NCBI GenBank assembly: GCA_016706685.1
Contig: JADJJE010000004.1
Span: forward strand, 1-64,000
Source of the DNA: Sandaracinaceae bacterium
GTDB lineage: Bacteria > Myxococcota_A > Polyangia > Polyangiales > Houyiibacteriaceae
Reading direction: 5' to 3'
DNA: 64,000 bases
The notes beneath the pieces are model-generated. The model was not told the DNA's origin. It saw only the letters and a program-made list of their open reading frames with translations, and did no database searches. Positions 20,297 to 29,464 of the stretch are shown here, piece by piece (within the stretch, counting starts at the first letter, position 1; the number at the start of each line of letters is the position of its first letter). Both the position numbers and the translations under genes were made by a program.

Positions 20297-20897
20297 TCAG
20301 GTGCCGCCGGCGCCGCCGCGCTTCAGCTCGCCCAGCACCAGGCGGGCGATGCCCTTCAGTGTGTCGAACACGCCCTCACCGCTGGCCGCACAGGCCTCGT
20401 AGTATGGGACGTTGTTGGGGTTGAGCAGCTCTTGCAGCTCTTCCACCGAAGCCACGCTGGGCATGTCGCGCTTGTTGTACTGGATGACGTAGGGCAGCTT
20501 GTCCAAGCTGTATCCCTGCTCCGCCAGGTTGGTGCGGAGGTTCTCCATGGACTCGATGTTCGCCTCCATGCGGGCGATCTGCGAGTCCGCCACGAACACG
20601 ATGCCGTCCACACCCTTGAGGATGAGCTTGCGGCTGGCGTCGTAGAACACCTGTCCGGGGACGGTGTAGAGGTGGAAGCGTGTCTTGAAGCCGCGGATCT
20701 CACCCAGACGCGAGCGGGAGGAAGTCGAAGAAGAGCGTGCGTTCCGTCTCGGTGGCGAGGGAGATCATCTTGCCCTTCGCCTCGGGGTTCGTCTTTTGAT
20801 AGATGTGCTGCAGGTTCGTGGTCTTGCCACAGAGACCCGGCCCGTAGAAGACGATCTTGCAGTTGATCTCGCGGTTGATGTAGTTGATGAACGACAC
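20297..20897 (-). pseudogene. mglA: mglA, Ras-like polarity GTPase, interrupted by a +1 frameshift
   Basis: The N-terminal frame (20700-20897) has the MglA start MSFINYINREINCKIVFYGP, the P-loop GPGLCGKT (19-26) and LATETERTLFFDFLP, then hits TGA at 20700-20702. The rest, beginning FHLYTVPGQVFYDASRK and containing VFVADSQ and the NKRD guanine-specificity motif, is intact in the next frame and stops at 20297. Removing one base at about 20702-20711 restores a 199-codon MglA with LGEIRGFK at the junction. MglA is the nucleotide switch that sets the leading pole for gliding and pili in Myxococcus; MglB, encoded 10 bases upstream, is its GTPase-activating partner. Because both halves are perfectly conserved, a sequencing or assembly indel is the likeliest explanation. 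Confidence 0.85.
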
Positions 20898-20906
20898 GAT
20901 CAGCTC

Positions 20907-21389
20907 CTAATCGTTGAACAGGTTGTCGATGTCGTCATCGGTGATTTCGGCGAAGGGAGTCTCCTGATTGGGGTCCTGCACCTTGTTCAAGAGCGCCTCG
21001 AAGATGAGGTTCAGCTGCTCGCTGGCCTTCTTCACGCGCAGCCGCACCAAGCCCAGGCTGGTCTTGTTGTCGAAGATGACCACCAGGATGACCCGGTTCC
21101 CGACCAGCTGAATGTGGATGTTGCTCTTCTCGCCCTCGTGGAACTGCGTGCTGAACTCGTTCTCGCGCAGCAGCTTTGCGATGCCACCCGTCGCGGCGAT
21201 GTTGCCAGCCGTGAGGGACGCGAGGGACGTGGTGTCCAGTTGTTCGGTCTCGCCGGCGTTGGCGATGAGTTGGCCGTTCTTGTCGATGATGAATACGACC
21301 TGGGCGTTCGCCTCACGAACCAGACGATCGACGATCGTCTGGATCTGGTTGAACTCCTCCTCGTACATCACCATCTGCGGGTTCGTCAT
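20907..21389 (-). CDS. mglB: MglB, Roadblock/LC7 GTPase-activating protein
   Basis: 160 residues from MTNPQMVMYEEEF, preceded by a strong AGGAGGAG ribosome site. The Roadblock/LC7 fold covers about residues 10-130 (VFIIDKNGQLIANAG, TTSLASLTAGNIAATGG, HIQLVGNRVILVVIFDNKTS), followed by an acidic tail (EITDDDIDNLFND). In Myxococcus, MglB dimers stimulate GTP hydrolysis by MglA and mark the lagging pole. The mglB-mglA order and 10-base spacing match the classical operon. Confidence 0.95.
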   Translation of the reverse strand: MTNPQMVMYEEEFNQIQTIVDRLVREANAQVVFIIDKNGQLIANAGETEQLDTTSLASLTAGNIAATGGIAKLLRENEFSTQFHEGEKSNIHIQLVGNRVILVVIFDNKTSLGLVRLRVKKASEQLNLIFEALLNKVQDPNQETPFAEITDDDIDNLFND

Positions 21390-21604
21390 GAACTCCTCCT
21401 GGCGATCCGTAGCTCGATATGTGTGCGCTGCATCGGTACTTGCTCCGCCTTCCCGGTTGGACCCCAATGGGGGTGGCTCGCGGGCAGCGCGGAAGCCCAG
21501 GTACTACCAGATGCATGCCCAGTCGGTAAAGCCCCAAGCATGCGGAAGGCAAAACGCCCGGCGCCGCGAGCGGGCTGCCCTTGTCACGCGGGAACGGGGT
21601 GCGC

Positions 21605-23473
21605 ATGGTGCGCCCTCACCGCGCGAGGAAGCCCCGCTTGCTGTCCACACCTCTCCGAGCTGCCGCCAACGTCCTGAAGGCGCCATTTTACCCTGTCTAC
21701 GCACTCGCACGTCGCCGCGCCTCCACCGACGGGTGGCTGCATCTCGAGCTGAGGCCGCGACTGACCGAGTTCTCGAGCGCCCTGCCGAGCCTCGCGCGGT
21801 TCGTGCCCGAGCTGGCGCAGCGCCAGCCCACCCCCTTGGCTGCGCTCCGACGGCTGGCGATCGCCGCGGCCAAGGACCCGCACGTGCGCGGCGTGCTGGT
21901 GGAGCTGCCGCCTCTGCAGGCAGGCTGGTCCCGCGCACGTGGGCTGCGCGACGTCTTCCGCACGCTGCGCGACGGGGGCAAGCAGGTGGTGGTCTACCTC
22001 CCACGCGGCGGTGGCAACCTGGAGCTGTACGTCGCGGCCGGGGCGTCCAAGATCCTGCTGGGACCCGAGGCCACCTTCATGGCGCTGGGGCTCTCCATGG
22101 AGAGCCGCTACATCAAGTCCATGCTGGGGAAGCTGGGCGTCAGCGTGGAGTCCTTTGCCCGCAAGGAGTTCAAGACCGCCGCCGAGACGGCCACGCGCGA
22201 CAGCATGAGCGACCCGCAGCGGGAGCAGCTGGGGGCCCTGCTGACGGGGCTGCACGGCGACCTGGTGGATGCCCTTCTGGGGCGCCCGGGGATGACCCCG
22301 GAGCGCGTGGCCGCGGTTTTCGAGGCCGGCTTCCTGCGGGGGGAGCGGGCCATCGAGGCGGGCGTCTGCGACGGCGTGGCCTACGAGGACCAGCTCGGTG
22401 AGGTGCTGGCCGGGCTCTACCCCGACCACCCTCGTGCACCAGCGCCGAAGACCAAGGGCAAGAAGAAGCGCACGCCCAGCGGACCCAGCGTGGTGCTGCG
22501 CGGAGCGGGCGACTTCCTCGACCACGCCGACGCCGAGTTCTTCCTGCCGCTGCGGTCGCGCCCCTACGTGGGCGTGGTGCGCGTGCAGGGCGCCATCCGA
22601 GACAACGACGAGGAGCCACGCGGCATCCGGCAGACCTTCTGGGCGCTGCGGGCGGCGCGCGAAGACGACCTCTGCGCGGGCGTCGTGCTCTTGATCAACT
22701 CGCCCGGTGGCTCGGCGCTGGCCTCGGATCGCATCCACCGTGAGGTGGTCCGCCTGAAGCAGGAGAAGCCGGTCGTCGCCTACTTCGAAGACGTCGCGGC
22801 CAGCGGGGGCTACTACATCGCGGCGCCGGCCGACGCCATCGTGGCACAGCCCGTCACCATCACCGGCAGCATCGGGGTGGTCTCGGCGCGCTTGCTGGCG
22901 CGCGACCTGCTGGACAAGGTGGGCGTGCACACCGAGGTGCTGCGCTCGGCGCCCCACGCCGACATGTTCAGCCCCGCGCGCGAGCTGGACGCGCGCGAGC
23001 GCGAGATCCTGGACACCGAGCTGGACGCCTTCTACGAGAACTTCGTGCGGCTGGTCGCCGAAGGGCGTCACCAGTCGGTGGACGTCATCGAGCCACTGGC
23101 ACGCGGACGCGTCTGGTCCGGGCGGCAGGCCGCCGAGCGCGGCTTGGTGGACCGTCTGGGAGGGTTCGAGGTGGCGCTCGAGGAGGTGCGCTCCCGCGCA
23201 CAGGTGTCGGAGTCCGACCGCGCGCGCCTCGAGCCCGTGGTCCTGCAGATGCGCCCCCTGCTGGTCAATGGCGCCATCCGCCGGCTGATGGTGGATGGCG
23301 ATGCCACGGCCCAGCTGGGCGCCGATGCCACGCCCGAAGCGATCGACCGGCTGGCGCCCATGCTGCGCGCGCTGCTGGGGCCCCTGGCGCCGGAGCTCGC
23401 CGAGCTGTTCGGCTTGGTGGGCGCCAACGAGCGGGTCCTGTACTACGCGTTGGGGCTCCCCGAGATCCGCTGA
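21605..23473 (+). CDS. sppA: Signal peptide peptidase SppA (protease IV, two-domain 67K type)
   Basis: 622 residues from the ATG at 21605, near the E. coli SppA length. Both S49 half-domains are present. The predicted general base Lys190 lies in RKEFKTAAE of the N-terminal half, and the nucleophile Ser400 in DVAASGGYYIA of the C-terminal half, the split catalytic dyad typical of this type. The segment TITGSIGVVS follows the Ser as in the family. It degrades leftover signal peptides at the inner membrane; the N-terminal membrane anchor is weak here (VLKAPFYPVYALA). It is transcribed away from mglBA. Confidence 0.9.
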   Translation: MVRPHRARKPRLLSTPLRAAANVLKAPFYPVYALARRRASTDGWLHLELRPRLTEFSSALPSLARFVPELAQRQPTPLAALRRLAIAAAKDPHVRGVLVELPPLQAGWSRARGLRDVFRTLRDGGKQVVVYLPRGGGNLELYVAAGASKILLGPEATFMALGLSMESRYIKSMLGKLGVSVESFARKEFKTAAETATRDSMSDPQREQLGALLTGLHGDLVDALLGRPGMTPERVAAVFEAGFLRGERAIEAGVCDGVAYEDQLGEVLAGLYPDHPRAPAPKTKGKKKRTPSGPSVVLRGAGDFLDHADAEFFLPLRSRPYVGVVRVQGAIRDNDEEPRGIRQTFWALRAAREDDLCAGVVLLINSPGGSALASDRIHREVVRLKQEKPVVAYFEDVAASGGYYIAAPADAIVAQPVTITGSIGVVSARLLARDLLDKVGVHTEVLRSAPHADMFSPARELDAREREILDTELDAFYENFVRLVAEGRHQSVDVIEPLARGRVWSGRQAAERGLVDRLGGFEVALEEVRSRAQVSESDRARLEPVVLQMRPLLVNGAIRRLMVDGDATAQLGADATPEAIDRLAPMLRALLGPLAPELAELFGLVGANERVLYYALGLPEIR

Positions 23474-23543
23474 GCCCCATCACACCAGGTTTCCATTTCG
23501 TGCGCGCTCGTCTATCCTCGCGCCTCCGGAGGTCCCTGTCTTC

Positions 23544-24125
23544 ATGCACTCTGCGCCGCGCCTTTCCCAACCCGTCTCGTCCCACAGCACCCTCCCGCGC
23601 CTGCGTGGGCTCGCCCTGCTGGTTCCTGCCCTCGCGTTGCTCGCGTGCGGTGGCAACGGCGCCCGCGGCGTCCACCCCGGCACCATGCCCACCGGTGGCT
23701 CGTTCCACGGCGCGTGGGTCTCGCCCCAATACGGTGACATGCACCTCTGCGTCACGGGCGAGCACGTCATCGGCACCTACGAAAAGAACGAGCGCTCCGG
23801 GCGCATCACGGGCGAGGTGGATGGCGACATCCTGTGGTTCGACTGGGAAGAGTCCCGCACCTACGTGCCCGGCAACCCGGTCAACGTGAGCGGCCGAGGC
23901 TACTTCCGCCTCAGCTTGAACGAGGACAACGACAACGTCATCGCCGGTGAGTGGGGCATGGAGGACGACCGCACGGGCGGCGGGCCCTGGACCGCCACCA
24001 AGCGCCGCCGTCAGGGGCCCGACACGTGTGATGGCTCCAGCACCGCGGTCACCGGCCGCGAGGTCAGCTGGGACGAAGAGGATGCGGAAGGGGACGCTCC
24101 GTCCGAAGAAGACGAAGAGCTCTGA
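23544..24125 (+). CDS. Putative lipoprotein linked to an MglA-like GTPase
   Basis: 193 residues, start chosen at the ATG 12 bases after GGAGG. The N-terminus is a lipoprotein signal (GLALLVPALALLACGG). The mature part has beta-rich sequence (FHGAWVSPQYGDMHLCVTGE, GTYEKNERSGRITGEVDGD) and ends in an acidic Glu/Asp tail. No known domain was recognised; the fold resembles small beta-barrel stress or binding domains found in other bacterial lipoproteins, but that is only an impression. The next gene, for an MglA-like GTPase, starts three bases after its stop, so the two are probably co-translated. Confidence 0.75.
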   Translation: MHSAPRLSQPVSSHSTLPRLRGLALLVPALALLACGGNGARGVHPGTMPTGGSFHGAWVSPQYGDMHLCVTGEHVIGTYEKNERSGRITGEVDGDILWFDWEESRTYVPGNPVNVSGRGYFRLSLNEDNDNVIAGEWGMEDDRTGGGPWTATKRRRQGPDTCDGSSTAVTGREVSWDEEDAEGDAPSEEDEEL

Positions 24126-24128
24126 ACC

Positions 24129-25376
24129 TTGGCGCAGGTCAACCCGCTCACCCGAGAGCTGCTCGTCAAGCTGGTCTACTACGGGCCCGGGCTAGGCGGG
24201 AAGACCACGTCGCTCCAGCGCATCCACCAGGCCTCGCCGCCTGAGACGCGCGGCCAGATCGTGTCGCTGGCCACGCCCGTGGACCGCACGCTCTACTTCG
24301 ACTTCCTGCCGCTCCGGGCCGCGAGTGTGCGCGGGCACCACGTGCGCCTGCAGCTCTTCACCGTGCCTGGGCAGGTGTACTTCAACGCCACCCGCAAGCT
24401 GGTGCTCACCGGTGCTGATGGCGTGGTGTTCGTGGCGGACTCCCAGCGTGAGCGGCACGACGCCAACCTCGAGAGCCTCGAGAACCTGGCCGCCAACCTC
24501 GAGACGCACGGGCGCTCGCTGGGCGAAATCCCGCTGGTGCTCCAGTACAACAAGCGCGACCTCCCCAACATCATGGACATGGAGGAGATGGACGCCTCCC
24601 TGAACGAGTTCGGGGCGCCCGCGTTCCCCACCTGTGCTGCCGGCGGGGAGGGCGTGCTCAGCGCGCTGGACGCGTTGGTCCAGGCGGTCATGGACGACCT
24701 CGAAGGACGCCAGCTGCTGGGCGCCGAGCCCAAGCCGCGCTCCGACCCGAAGTTCTACCAGGCAGAGGAGATGCTGGAGGACCAGATCGGCCGCGCCAGC
24801 GCCGAGGTGTGGCGTGTGGACGACGCGCGCGGCGTGCCCACCGACCTGCCGCCGCGCCCTTCGTTCTCCACGGAGGACGAGCAGCTCGACCACGACGACC
24901 TGGTGGACGAAGAGCGGTTCAGCCGGGTGACGTACACACGAGACGCCAAGACCGAGTTTCCGCCGGCGCGCCGGCCGTCGGAGGCGCCGGTGTTGCGGGT
25001 GGTGCCCCAGACCAACGCGCTCGCGGGCGGTGGCCCCAGCTGGGCGCCGCTGTTCGGAGGGGAAGCCGCGGGGGTCCGCCTGGTGGAATTGGACTTGGCG
25101 GAGGGGCGCATCGGCGAGGCGGTCGCCCGGCTGGACGGGCTGGTGCAGCGCGCGCTGCGTGACGTGGCCGACGCCCTCGAGCTGCCCGAGACCAACCGGC
25201 AGGGCGCGCTCGTGGCGTCGTTGATTGGCGTGGACCCGGTGCGCTGGGTCCGCTTCCGCGCGGTCTGTGCCCGGGCCCGAGCCGAAGAGCCCATCCGCAG
25301 CAGCGAGGTGCTCTCCGCCCTGGCGCTGCTCATCGAGATCCACGAGCGTCAGACGGCGCTGCGCTCCGAAGCCTGA
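24129..25376 (+). CDS. MglA-like small GTPase with long C-terminal extension
   Basis: 415 residues from a TTG start. Residues 1-195 are an MglA-type G domain: P-loop GPGLGGKT (19-26), YFDFLPL, VPGQ at 79-82 (the G3 region), FVADSQ and NKRD at 141-144 for guanine recognition. As in MglA, the usual DxxG Asp is replaced by the VPGQ form. The remaining 220 residues are unique: an acidic, low-complexity stretch, then a helical domain (VELDLAEGRIGEAVARLDGL, ALLIEIHERQTALRS) that I do not recognise. It is encoded with a lipoprotein, 3 kb from mglBA, and could be a second polarity or trafficking switch with a built-in effector domain. Its stop overlaps the converging SpoIIM-like gene by 28 bases. Confidence 0.85.
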   Translation: MAQVNPLTRELLVKLVYYGPGLGGKTTSLQRIHQASPPETRGQIVSLATPVDRTLYFDFLPLRAASVRGHHVRLQLFTVPGQVYFNATRKLVLTGADGVVFVADSQRERHDANLESLENLAANLETHGRSLGEIPLVLQYNKRDLPNIMDMEEMDASLNEFGAPAFPTCAAGGEGVLSALDALVQAVMDDLEGRQLLGAEPKPRSDPKFYQAEEMLEDQIGRASAEVWRVDDARGVPTDLPPRPSFSTEDEQLDHDDLVDEERFSRVTYTRDAKTEFPPARRPSEAPVLRVVPQTNALAGGGPSWAPLFGGEAAGVRLVELDLAEGRIGEAVARLDGLVQRALRDVADALELPETNRQGALVASLIGVDPVRWVRFRAVCARARAEEPIRSSEVLSALALLIEIHERQTALRSEA

Positions 25377-26365
25377 GCGGCCTCCGCGTCACTGCCCCGG
25401 CCAGCTCGCAGCAGGTACGCATAGAGGCCCACGCCCACCACGATGGCCACGGCGAGCTTCACCCAGTAGGGCAACGTGGGCGCGTGGATCTGGCTGATGG
25501 TGCCCTCGATGATCCCGGCCAGCACCAGGATGGGCATGCCGCCCACCACCAACAGCACGGCCTTGCGCGCCTCTTGTTGCACGGCACGGCCTCTCCGCCG
25601 CCGCCCCGGCAGCAGCATGCCGCGCCCGATCATGAGCCCCGCGCCCCCCGCGATGAAGATCTGCGTCAGCTCCGGGATGCCGTGCGGCAGGATCCACGCC
25701 CAGAAGAAGAGGCCCTCGCCCGCCAGGTGGTACTGCATGGCCAGCGCCCCCAGCGGCAGCCCGTTGTAGAACAGCACCAGGGCGGTGCCCACGCCGAAGG
25801 TGATGCCCAGCGCGAACACCAGGAAGGTGACCCGGATGTTGTGCGTGAAGAGGAACGCCGAGAACACGGACGCCTCGCCTGCGCTCGCGACCTGGCCCTC
25901 GTCGCGCGTGACGCGCTCGTCCGGCGAGAAGGCCTGGTGCTGCTCGGGGATGAGCACGGCGCGCGAGCCGGGGTCTACAGCGATGCCCACGGCGCCCACG
26001 CCAGCACCCGCGAAGAGCAGGACCGCCGACAGCGCGATGACCTTCCACTCCGCGCGAAACAGCGCGGGGAACGCGTCCACCAAGAAGCGCCAGATGCGCC
26101 GCTGAGCGCGTGGCTGGGTGGCGTAGACGATGGCGTAGGCGCGCGCGACCAGGCCGTTCAGGTAGTCCTCGATGCTGGCGTCCACCCGCTCGGTGCGGGC
26201 CAGCAGGAGGTCGCTCGACGCCGCGCGGTAGAGCTTGGCGAAGCGCCGCACGTCGTCGAGGGCCAGGGCGCCGGGGCGTCGCTCCATGTCCAGCACCAGC
26301 TGCTCGAGCGCGCGCCAGCTGGGCGTCCGGGTGCTGATGAAGCGGTTGACGTCGAAGCCCTCCAT
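25349..26365 (-). CDS. SpoIIM-family (stage II sporulation M-like) membrane protein
   Basis: 338 residues from the ATG at 26365. A cytoplasmic helical N-terminus of about 100 residues (DVNRFISTRTPSWRALEQLV) precedes at least five predicted membrane helices, including the hallmark FTHNIRVTFLVFALGITFGV and AWILPHGIPELTQIFIAGGA segments of the SpoIIM/DUF95 family. In many bacteria outside Firmicutes this family pairs with an RDD protein and has no link to endospores; it may support a membrane transport or envelope function. It overlaps the upstream RDD gene by one base (TGATG), so the pair is co-translated. Confidence 0.88.
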   Translation of the reverse strand: MEGFDVNRFISTRTPSWRALEQLVLDMERRPGALALDDVRRFAKLYRAASSDLLLARTERVDASIEDYLNGLVARAYAIVYATQPRAQRRIWRFLVDAFPALFRAEWKVIALSAVLLFAGAGVGAVGIAVDPGSRAVLIPEQHQAFSPDERVTRDEGQVASAGEASVFSAFLFTHNIRVTFLVFALGITFGVGTALVLFYNGLPLGALAMQYHLAGEGLFFWAWILPHGIPELTQIFIAGGAGLMIGRGMLLPGRRRRGRAVQQEARKAVLLVVGGMPILVLAGIIEGTISQIHAPTLPYWVKLAVAIVVGVGLYAYLLRAGRGSDAEAAQASERSAV

Positions 26366-27138
26366 CAGGCTTTCGCTCCGGACAGGACCACCGCCACCAG
26401 GTTCAGGACATAGCGCTCGGCCGAGAGCTGGGCGGGGCGCGGCAGCCCCAAGCGGCCTTCGAGGTGGGCTGCCAGCGTCTCGAACAGCTCGTGGCGGACG
26501 TGCAGCGGTAGGGCCTCGCGGCGCAGGCTCACGGCGACCATGACATCGCGCTCGGGAGCCGTGACCCGCCGCGCCGCGTGACGGACGTTCGCGTCCGCCA
26601 GGAAGGTGTTGTAGCGCAGGGCAGGGGGCACGATGACCGACGGGGCCGGCAGGCTCCGCTCCTGCACCACGATGGTGCCCGCGGCGAGGTCTCCCAGGCG
26701 CCGGCTGTGGCGGTCCACCAGGAGGCTCACGCCGCCCACCAAATACGAAAAGGGCAGCAGGTCCACCAGGCGCACCAGGTTGCGGATGACGGCCTGCGGA
26801 AAGGTGATGCGCAGCCCGTTCTGCTGCAGCACACGCAGCCCGAGCAGGCGCTTCCCCACGGTCTGGCCGCGCAGGCCCCACTCCAGCAGCGCGCCGTACC
26901 ACCACAGCACCACGAACGAGGCGACCAGCATGATCACGTTCGCGAGGGCGCTCGAGCCCACCACCGCCGAGCCCAGCGACACCAAGATGGCGCACAAGGT
27001 GAGCAGCGTGGCCATGACGACCAGGTCCACCACCCAGGCCGCCGCTCGCGTCGAAGGCCCCGCCAACTCGAAGTGGAAGGTGACGTTCTCGGGCGTGGTG
27101 ACCGCCAGGGTCTCGTGGATGTCGCGCAGCTCCCGCAT
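26365..27138 (-). CDS. RDD-family membrane protein
   Basis: 257 residues from MRELRDIHE at 27138; the longer upstream frame lacks family character. The RDD signature is seen as GPSTRAAAWVVDLVVMATLL, GQTVGKRLLGLRV and RNLVRLVDLLPFSYLVGGVS with three to four membrane helices. The C-terminal 90 residues are cytoplasmic and unrecognised. Family members are implicated in ion exchange or envelope stress, but the function is not settled. It is divergent from the Ser/Thr kinase gene across a 173-base gap and co-translated with the SpoIIM-like protein. Confidence 0.88.
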   Translation of the reverse strand: MRELRDIHETLAVTTPENVTFHFELAGPSTRAAAWVVDLVVMATLLTLCAILVSLGSAVVGSSALANVIMLVASFVVLWWYGALLEWGLRGQTVGKRLLGLRVLQQNGLRITFPQAVIRNLVRLVDLLPFSYLVGGVSLLVDRHSRRLGDLAAGTIVVQERSLPAPSVIVPPALRYNTFLADANVRHAARRVTAPERDVMVAVSLRREALPLHVRHELFETLAAHLEGRLGLPRPAQLSAERYVLNLVAVVLSGAKA

Positions 27139-27311
27139 CGGCTCGGGCGTCTCCAGGACGCGCCGGCAGCATGCCGTACCTCCCTGGATCAGACAATCGC
27201 CGTGTCGAGACCTTTTCCGAACCCAAGGCTCGGAGTATGCTCGTGGTCTACGGATCGGCGTGGGGCCTCTCTGGCCCGCCGCCGTGTCCACACGCGTAGA
27301 TTGGGAAACTA

Positions 27312-29201
27312 ATGGCGAGCCCTTGTCCGAGGTGCGAATACCAAAACGTCGAAGACGCGAAGTTCTGTCACCAGTGCGGGGCCATGCTGGAGCAGGAGGC
27401 CGTCGCCGGGGGCGATCCGCTCATCGGCCGCATCCTGCTGGGGCGGTACCGCGTGACGAAGCTGCTCGGCGAGGGCGGCATGGGCAAGGTCTACCTGGCC
27501 GAGCAGAAGATGGGCACCGCCACGCGCAGCGTGGCCATCAAGACGCTGCACACGGAGCTCATCAACGACGCCCAGCTGGTGGCCCGCTTCCACCGTGAGT
27601 GCGAGACGGTCATCGACCTGCACCACCCCAACACGGTGCAGTTCTACGACTTCGGCGAGCTCGAGGACAAGACGCTCTTCATCGTCATGGAGTACATCCT
27701 CGGCGAAGACCTGGCCCACACGCTGCAGCGTGGCGCCATCGAGGCCGAGCGCGCGGACCGGCTGCTCATCCAGATCTGCGGGTCGCTCTTCGAAGCCCAC
27801 AACATGGGCATCGTGCACCGTGACCTGAAGCCCGAGAACGTGCTGCTCACGCAGCGCGGTGGCCAGAAGGACTTCGTGAAGGTGCTGGACTTCGGCATCG
27901 CCAAGCGCAGCGAAGCCGAGGACGAGTCGCAGGCCAAGCTCACCAAGCAGGGCATGGTGCTGGGCACGCCTCCGTACATGAGCCCCGAGCAGTTCAGCGG
28001 GCAGACCCTGGACGCCCGCAGCGACATCTACTCGCTGGGCGTCATGACCTACGAGATGCTCACCGGGCACCTGCCGTTCGAGGCGCGCACCCCGTGGGAG
28101 TGGGCCACCAAGCACCTCACGGCGCCGCCCACGCCCCTCGAGACGTACCCGGCCACCGCGCAGCTGCTGCCGCGCAAGAAGCTCGCCATCATGCGCGCGC
28201 TCGCCAAAAACCGCGACGATCGCCACGCCACGGTCATGGAGTTCCTGAACGACTTCACGGGCATCCAGGACGCGCAGGCCGCTTGGACCATGGCCACCAA
28301 CGCGGGCATGGCCTCGGGCAGCAACCCGCCGGCCACCACGCCGCCCATGAACACGGCGCCGCACATGCCGGTGTCGCGCCCGGCCGTGGGCACGCCCCAG
28401 CCCATGCACAGCGAGACGGGCGCCCAACCGCAGTACCCCAGCCAGCCCAACAGCATGGGCTACGACGCCACCATGACCGGCGGCATGGGCATGACCAGCG
28501 GCGGCTACCAGACCGGCGCCCAGCCTCAGCAGGGCGGGGGCATGGGTAAGTGGCTGGCCATCATCGCGGCGCTCGTCGTCTTCGTGGGTGGCGCCGGCGC
28601 GGTGCTGGTGGTGTGGATGCTCTCGCAGTCCACCGACACCACCACCACGGTGGCCACGCCCCAGCCGGTGGCTCCTCCCACCAGCCCGGTGGGCGTGAAC
28701 CCGGTCCAGCCGCCCGCCCAGCCGTACCAGGTGCCCACGCAGCCCACGCAGGTGCAGCCCACGGTGACCCCGCCGCCGGTCCCCACTCCCACCCCGGAGC
28801 TGGCTGCGACGCCCACGCCCACGCCCACGGTGGAGCCCGCGCCCACGCCGGACCCGAACCCCTCGTCCGACATGCGGCCCAACCGCAACGGCAGCGCCAG
28901 CGCGGGCACGGGCGATCGTGCCGCAGGCCAGGCCGCCCTCGCGGCGGCCCGCTCGGCGGTCGGCCAGAACGACGTGGAGCGCGCCATCAGCTCGCTTCGC
29001 ACGGCGCAGCGTGCCTTGGGCAACAGCGACAGCGACGTCGCGTCCGTGCGCGGGCAGCTGGCGCAGCGCGGTGGCACCAAGGTCGGCATCCTCATCCAGA
29101 TGGGGCGCTGCGACCAAGCCCGCTCGCTCTACCGGTCGCTCAACGGCGTGGGCGCGGGCGGCAGCGCTCGCCAGCACTTCGGTGACTGGTGTCGTCCCTG
29201 A
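27312..29201 (+). CDS. Membrane-anchored eukaryotic-like Ser/Thr protein kinase with N-terminal zinc ribbon
   Basis: 629 residues. A four-Cys zinc ribbon opens the protein (C5, C8, C19, C22). The kinase domain follows with Gly-loop GEGGMG at 53-58, catalytic Lys77, HRDLKPEN (169-176) and DFG at 193-195, then SPEQ in the P+1 region, so it should be active. A Met/Gly/Pro-rich linker leads to one membrane helix at about 414-436 and a Pro/Thr-rich periplasmic stalk, ending in a small helical repeat region with two Cys. This is the PknB-like layout common in Myxococcota. It likely senses an envelope cue and phosphorylates cytoplasmic targets; the FHA protein at 46.2 kb is a candidate phosphothreonine reader, but nothing in the sequence links them directly. 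Confidence 0.92.
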   Translation: MASPCPRCEYQNVEDAKFCHQCGAMLEQEAVAGGDPLIGRILLGRYRVTKLLGEGGMGKVYLAEQKMGTATRSVAIKTLHTELINDAQLVARFHRECETVIDLHHPNTVQFYDFGELEDKTLFIVMEYILGEDLAHTLQRGAIEAERADRLLIQICGSLFEAHNMGIVHRDLKPENVLLTQRGGQKDFVKVLDFGIAKRSEAEDESQAKLTKQGMVLGTPPYMSPEQFSGQTLDARSDIYSLGVMTYEMLTGHLPFEARTPWEWATKHLTAPPTPLETYPATAQLLPRKKLAIMRALAKNRDDRHATVMEFLNDFTGIQDAQAAWTMATNAGMASGSNPPATTPPMNTAPHMPVSRPAVGTPQPMHSETGAQPQYPSQPNSMGYDATMTGGMGMTSGGYQTGAQPQQGGGMGKWLAIIAALVVFVGGAGAVLVVWMLSQSTDTTTTVATPQPVAPPTSPVGVNPVQPPAQPYQVPTQPTQVQPTVTPPPVPTPTPELAATPTPTPTVEPAPTPDPNPSSDMRPNRNGSASAGTGDRAAGQAALAAARSAVGQNDVERAISSLRTAQRALGNSDSDVASVRGQLAQRGGTKVGILIQMGRCDQARSLYRSLNGVGAGGSARQHFGDWCRP

Positions 29202-29223
29202 CACTCCGTTCAGTTGGGGTGTC
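29200..29223 (+). terminator. Weak hairpin at the kinase stop codon
   Basis: GACACTCC (29200-29207) pairs with GGGGTGTC (29216-29223) through an 8-base loop, including one G-U pair. It overlaps the kinase stop codon. There is no T run after it, so intrinsic termination is uncertain. Confidence 0.35.
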
Positions 29224-29464
29224 GAATCGCCTTGCACGCATCGCAGGCGTCTGGGAATACTCGCGCATCGTTTCGATCCAGCACAAGGGATCCAGACCGC
29301 TTCATCGGGTGCGCTGCTCAGTTTCTTGACCAGCCACCCCCATCCCCACTACCTGGTGCGAATGGAACCGTGAAGTCTCGTCAGGTCTGACAACCCCGGC
29401 CAAGCCCCACGTAGACCACCCCCAGAGGGTCCGCGGGGCCCCACCCGGGGGGAGAGAGTCGTCA

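Noticed and set aside
20697..20714. Programmed +1 frameshifting at GGG TGA in mglA, as in prfB
   Set aside because: There is no Shine-Dalgarno-like stimulator just upstream and no slippery CUU; other one-base shifts in the window make an indel error or mutation simpler.
25349..26365. SpoIIM-like gene as evidence of endospore formation
   Set aside because: SpoIIM-family proteins paired with RDD proteins are common in non-sporulating bacteria and no other endospore gene is present.
27139..27311. Promoters in the divergent RDD-kinase gap
   Set aside because: Several TTG- and TAT-containing hexamers occur, but none gives a convincing -35/-10 pair on either strand.
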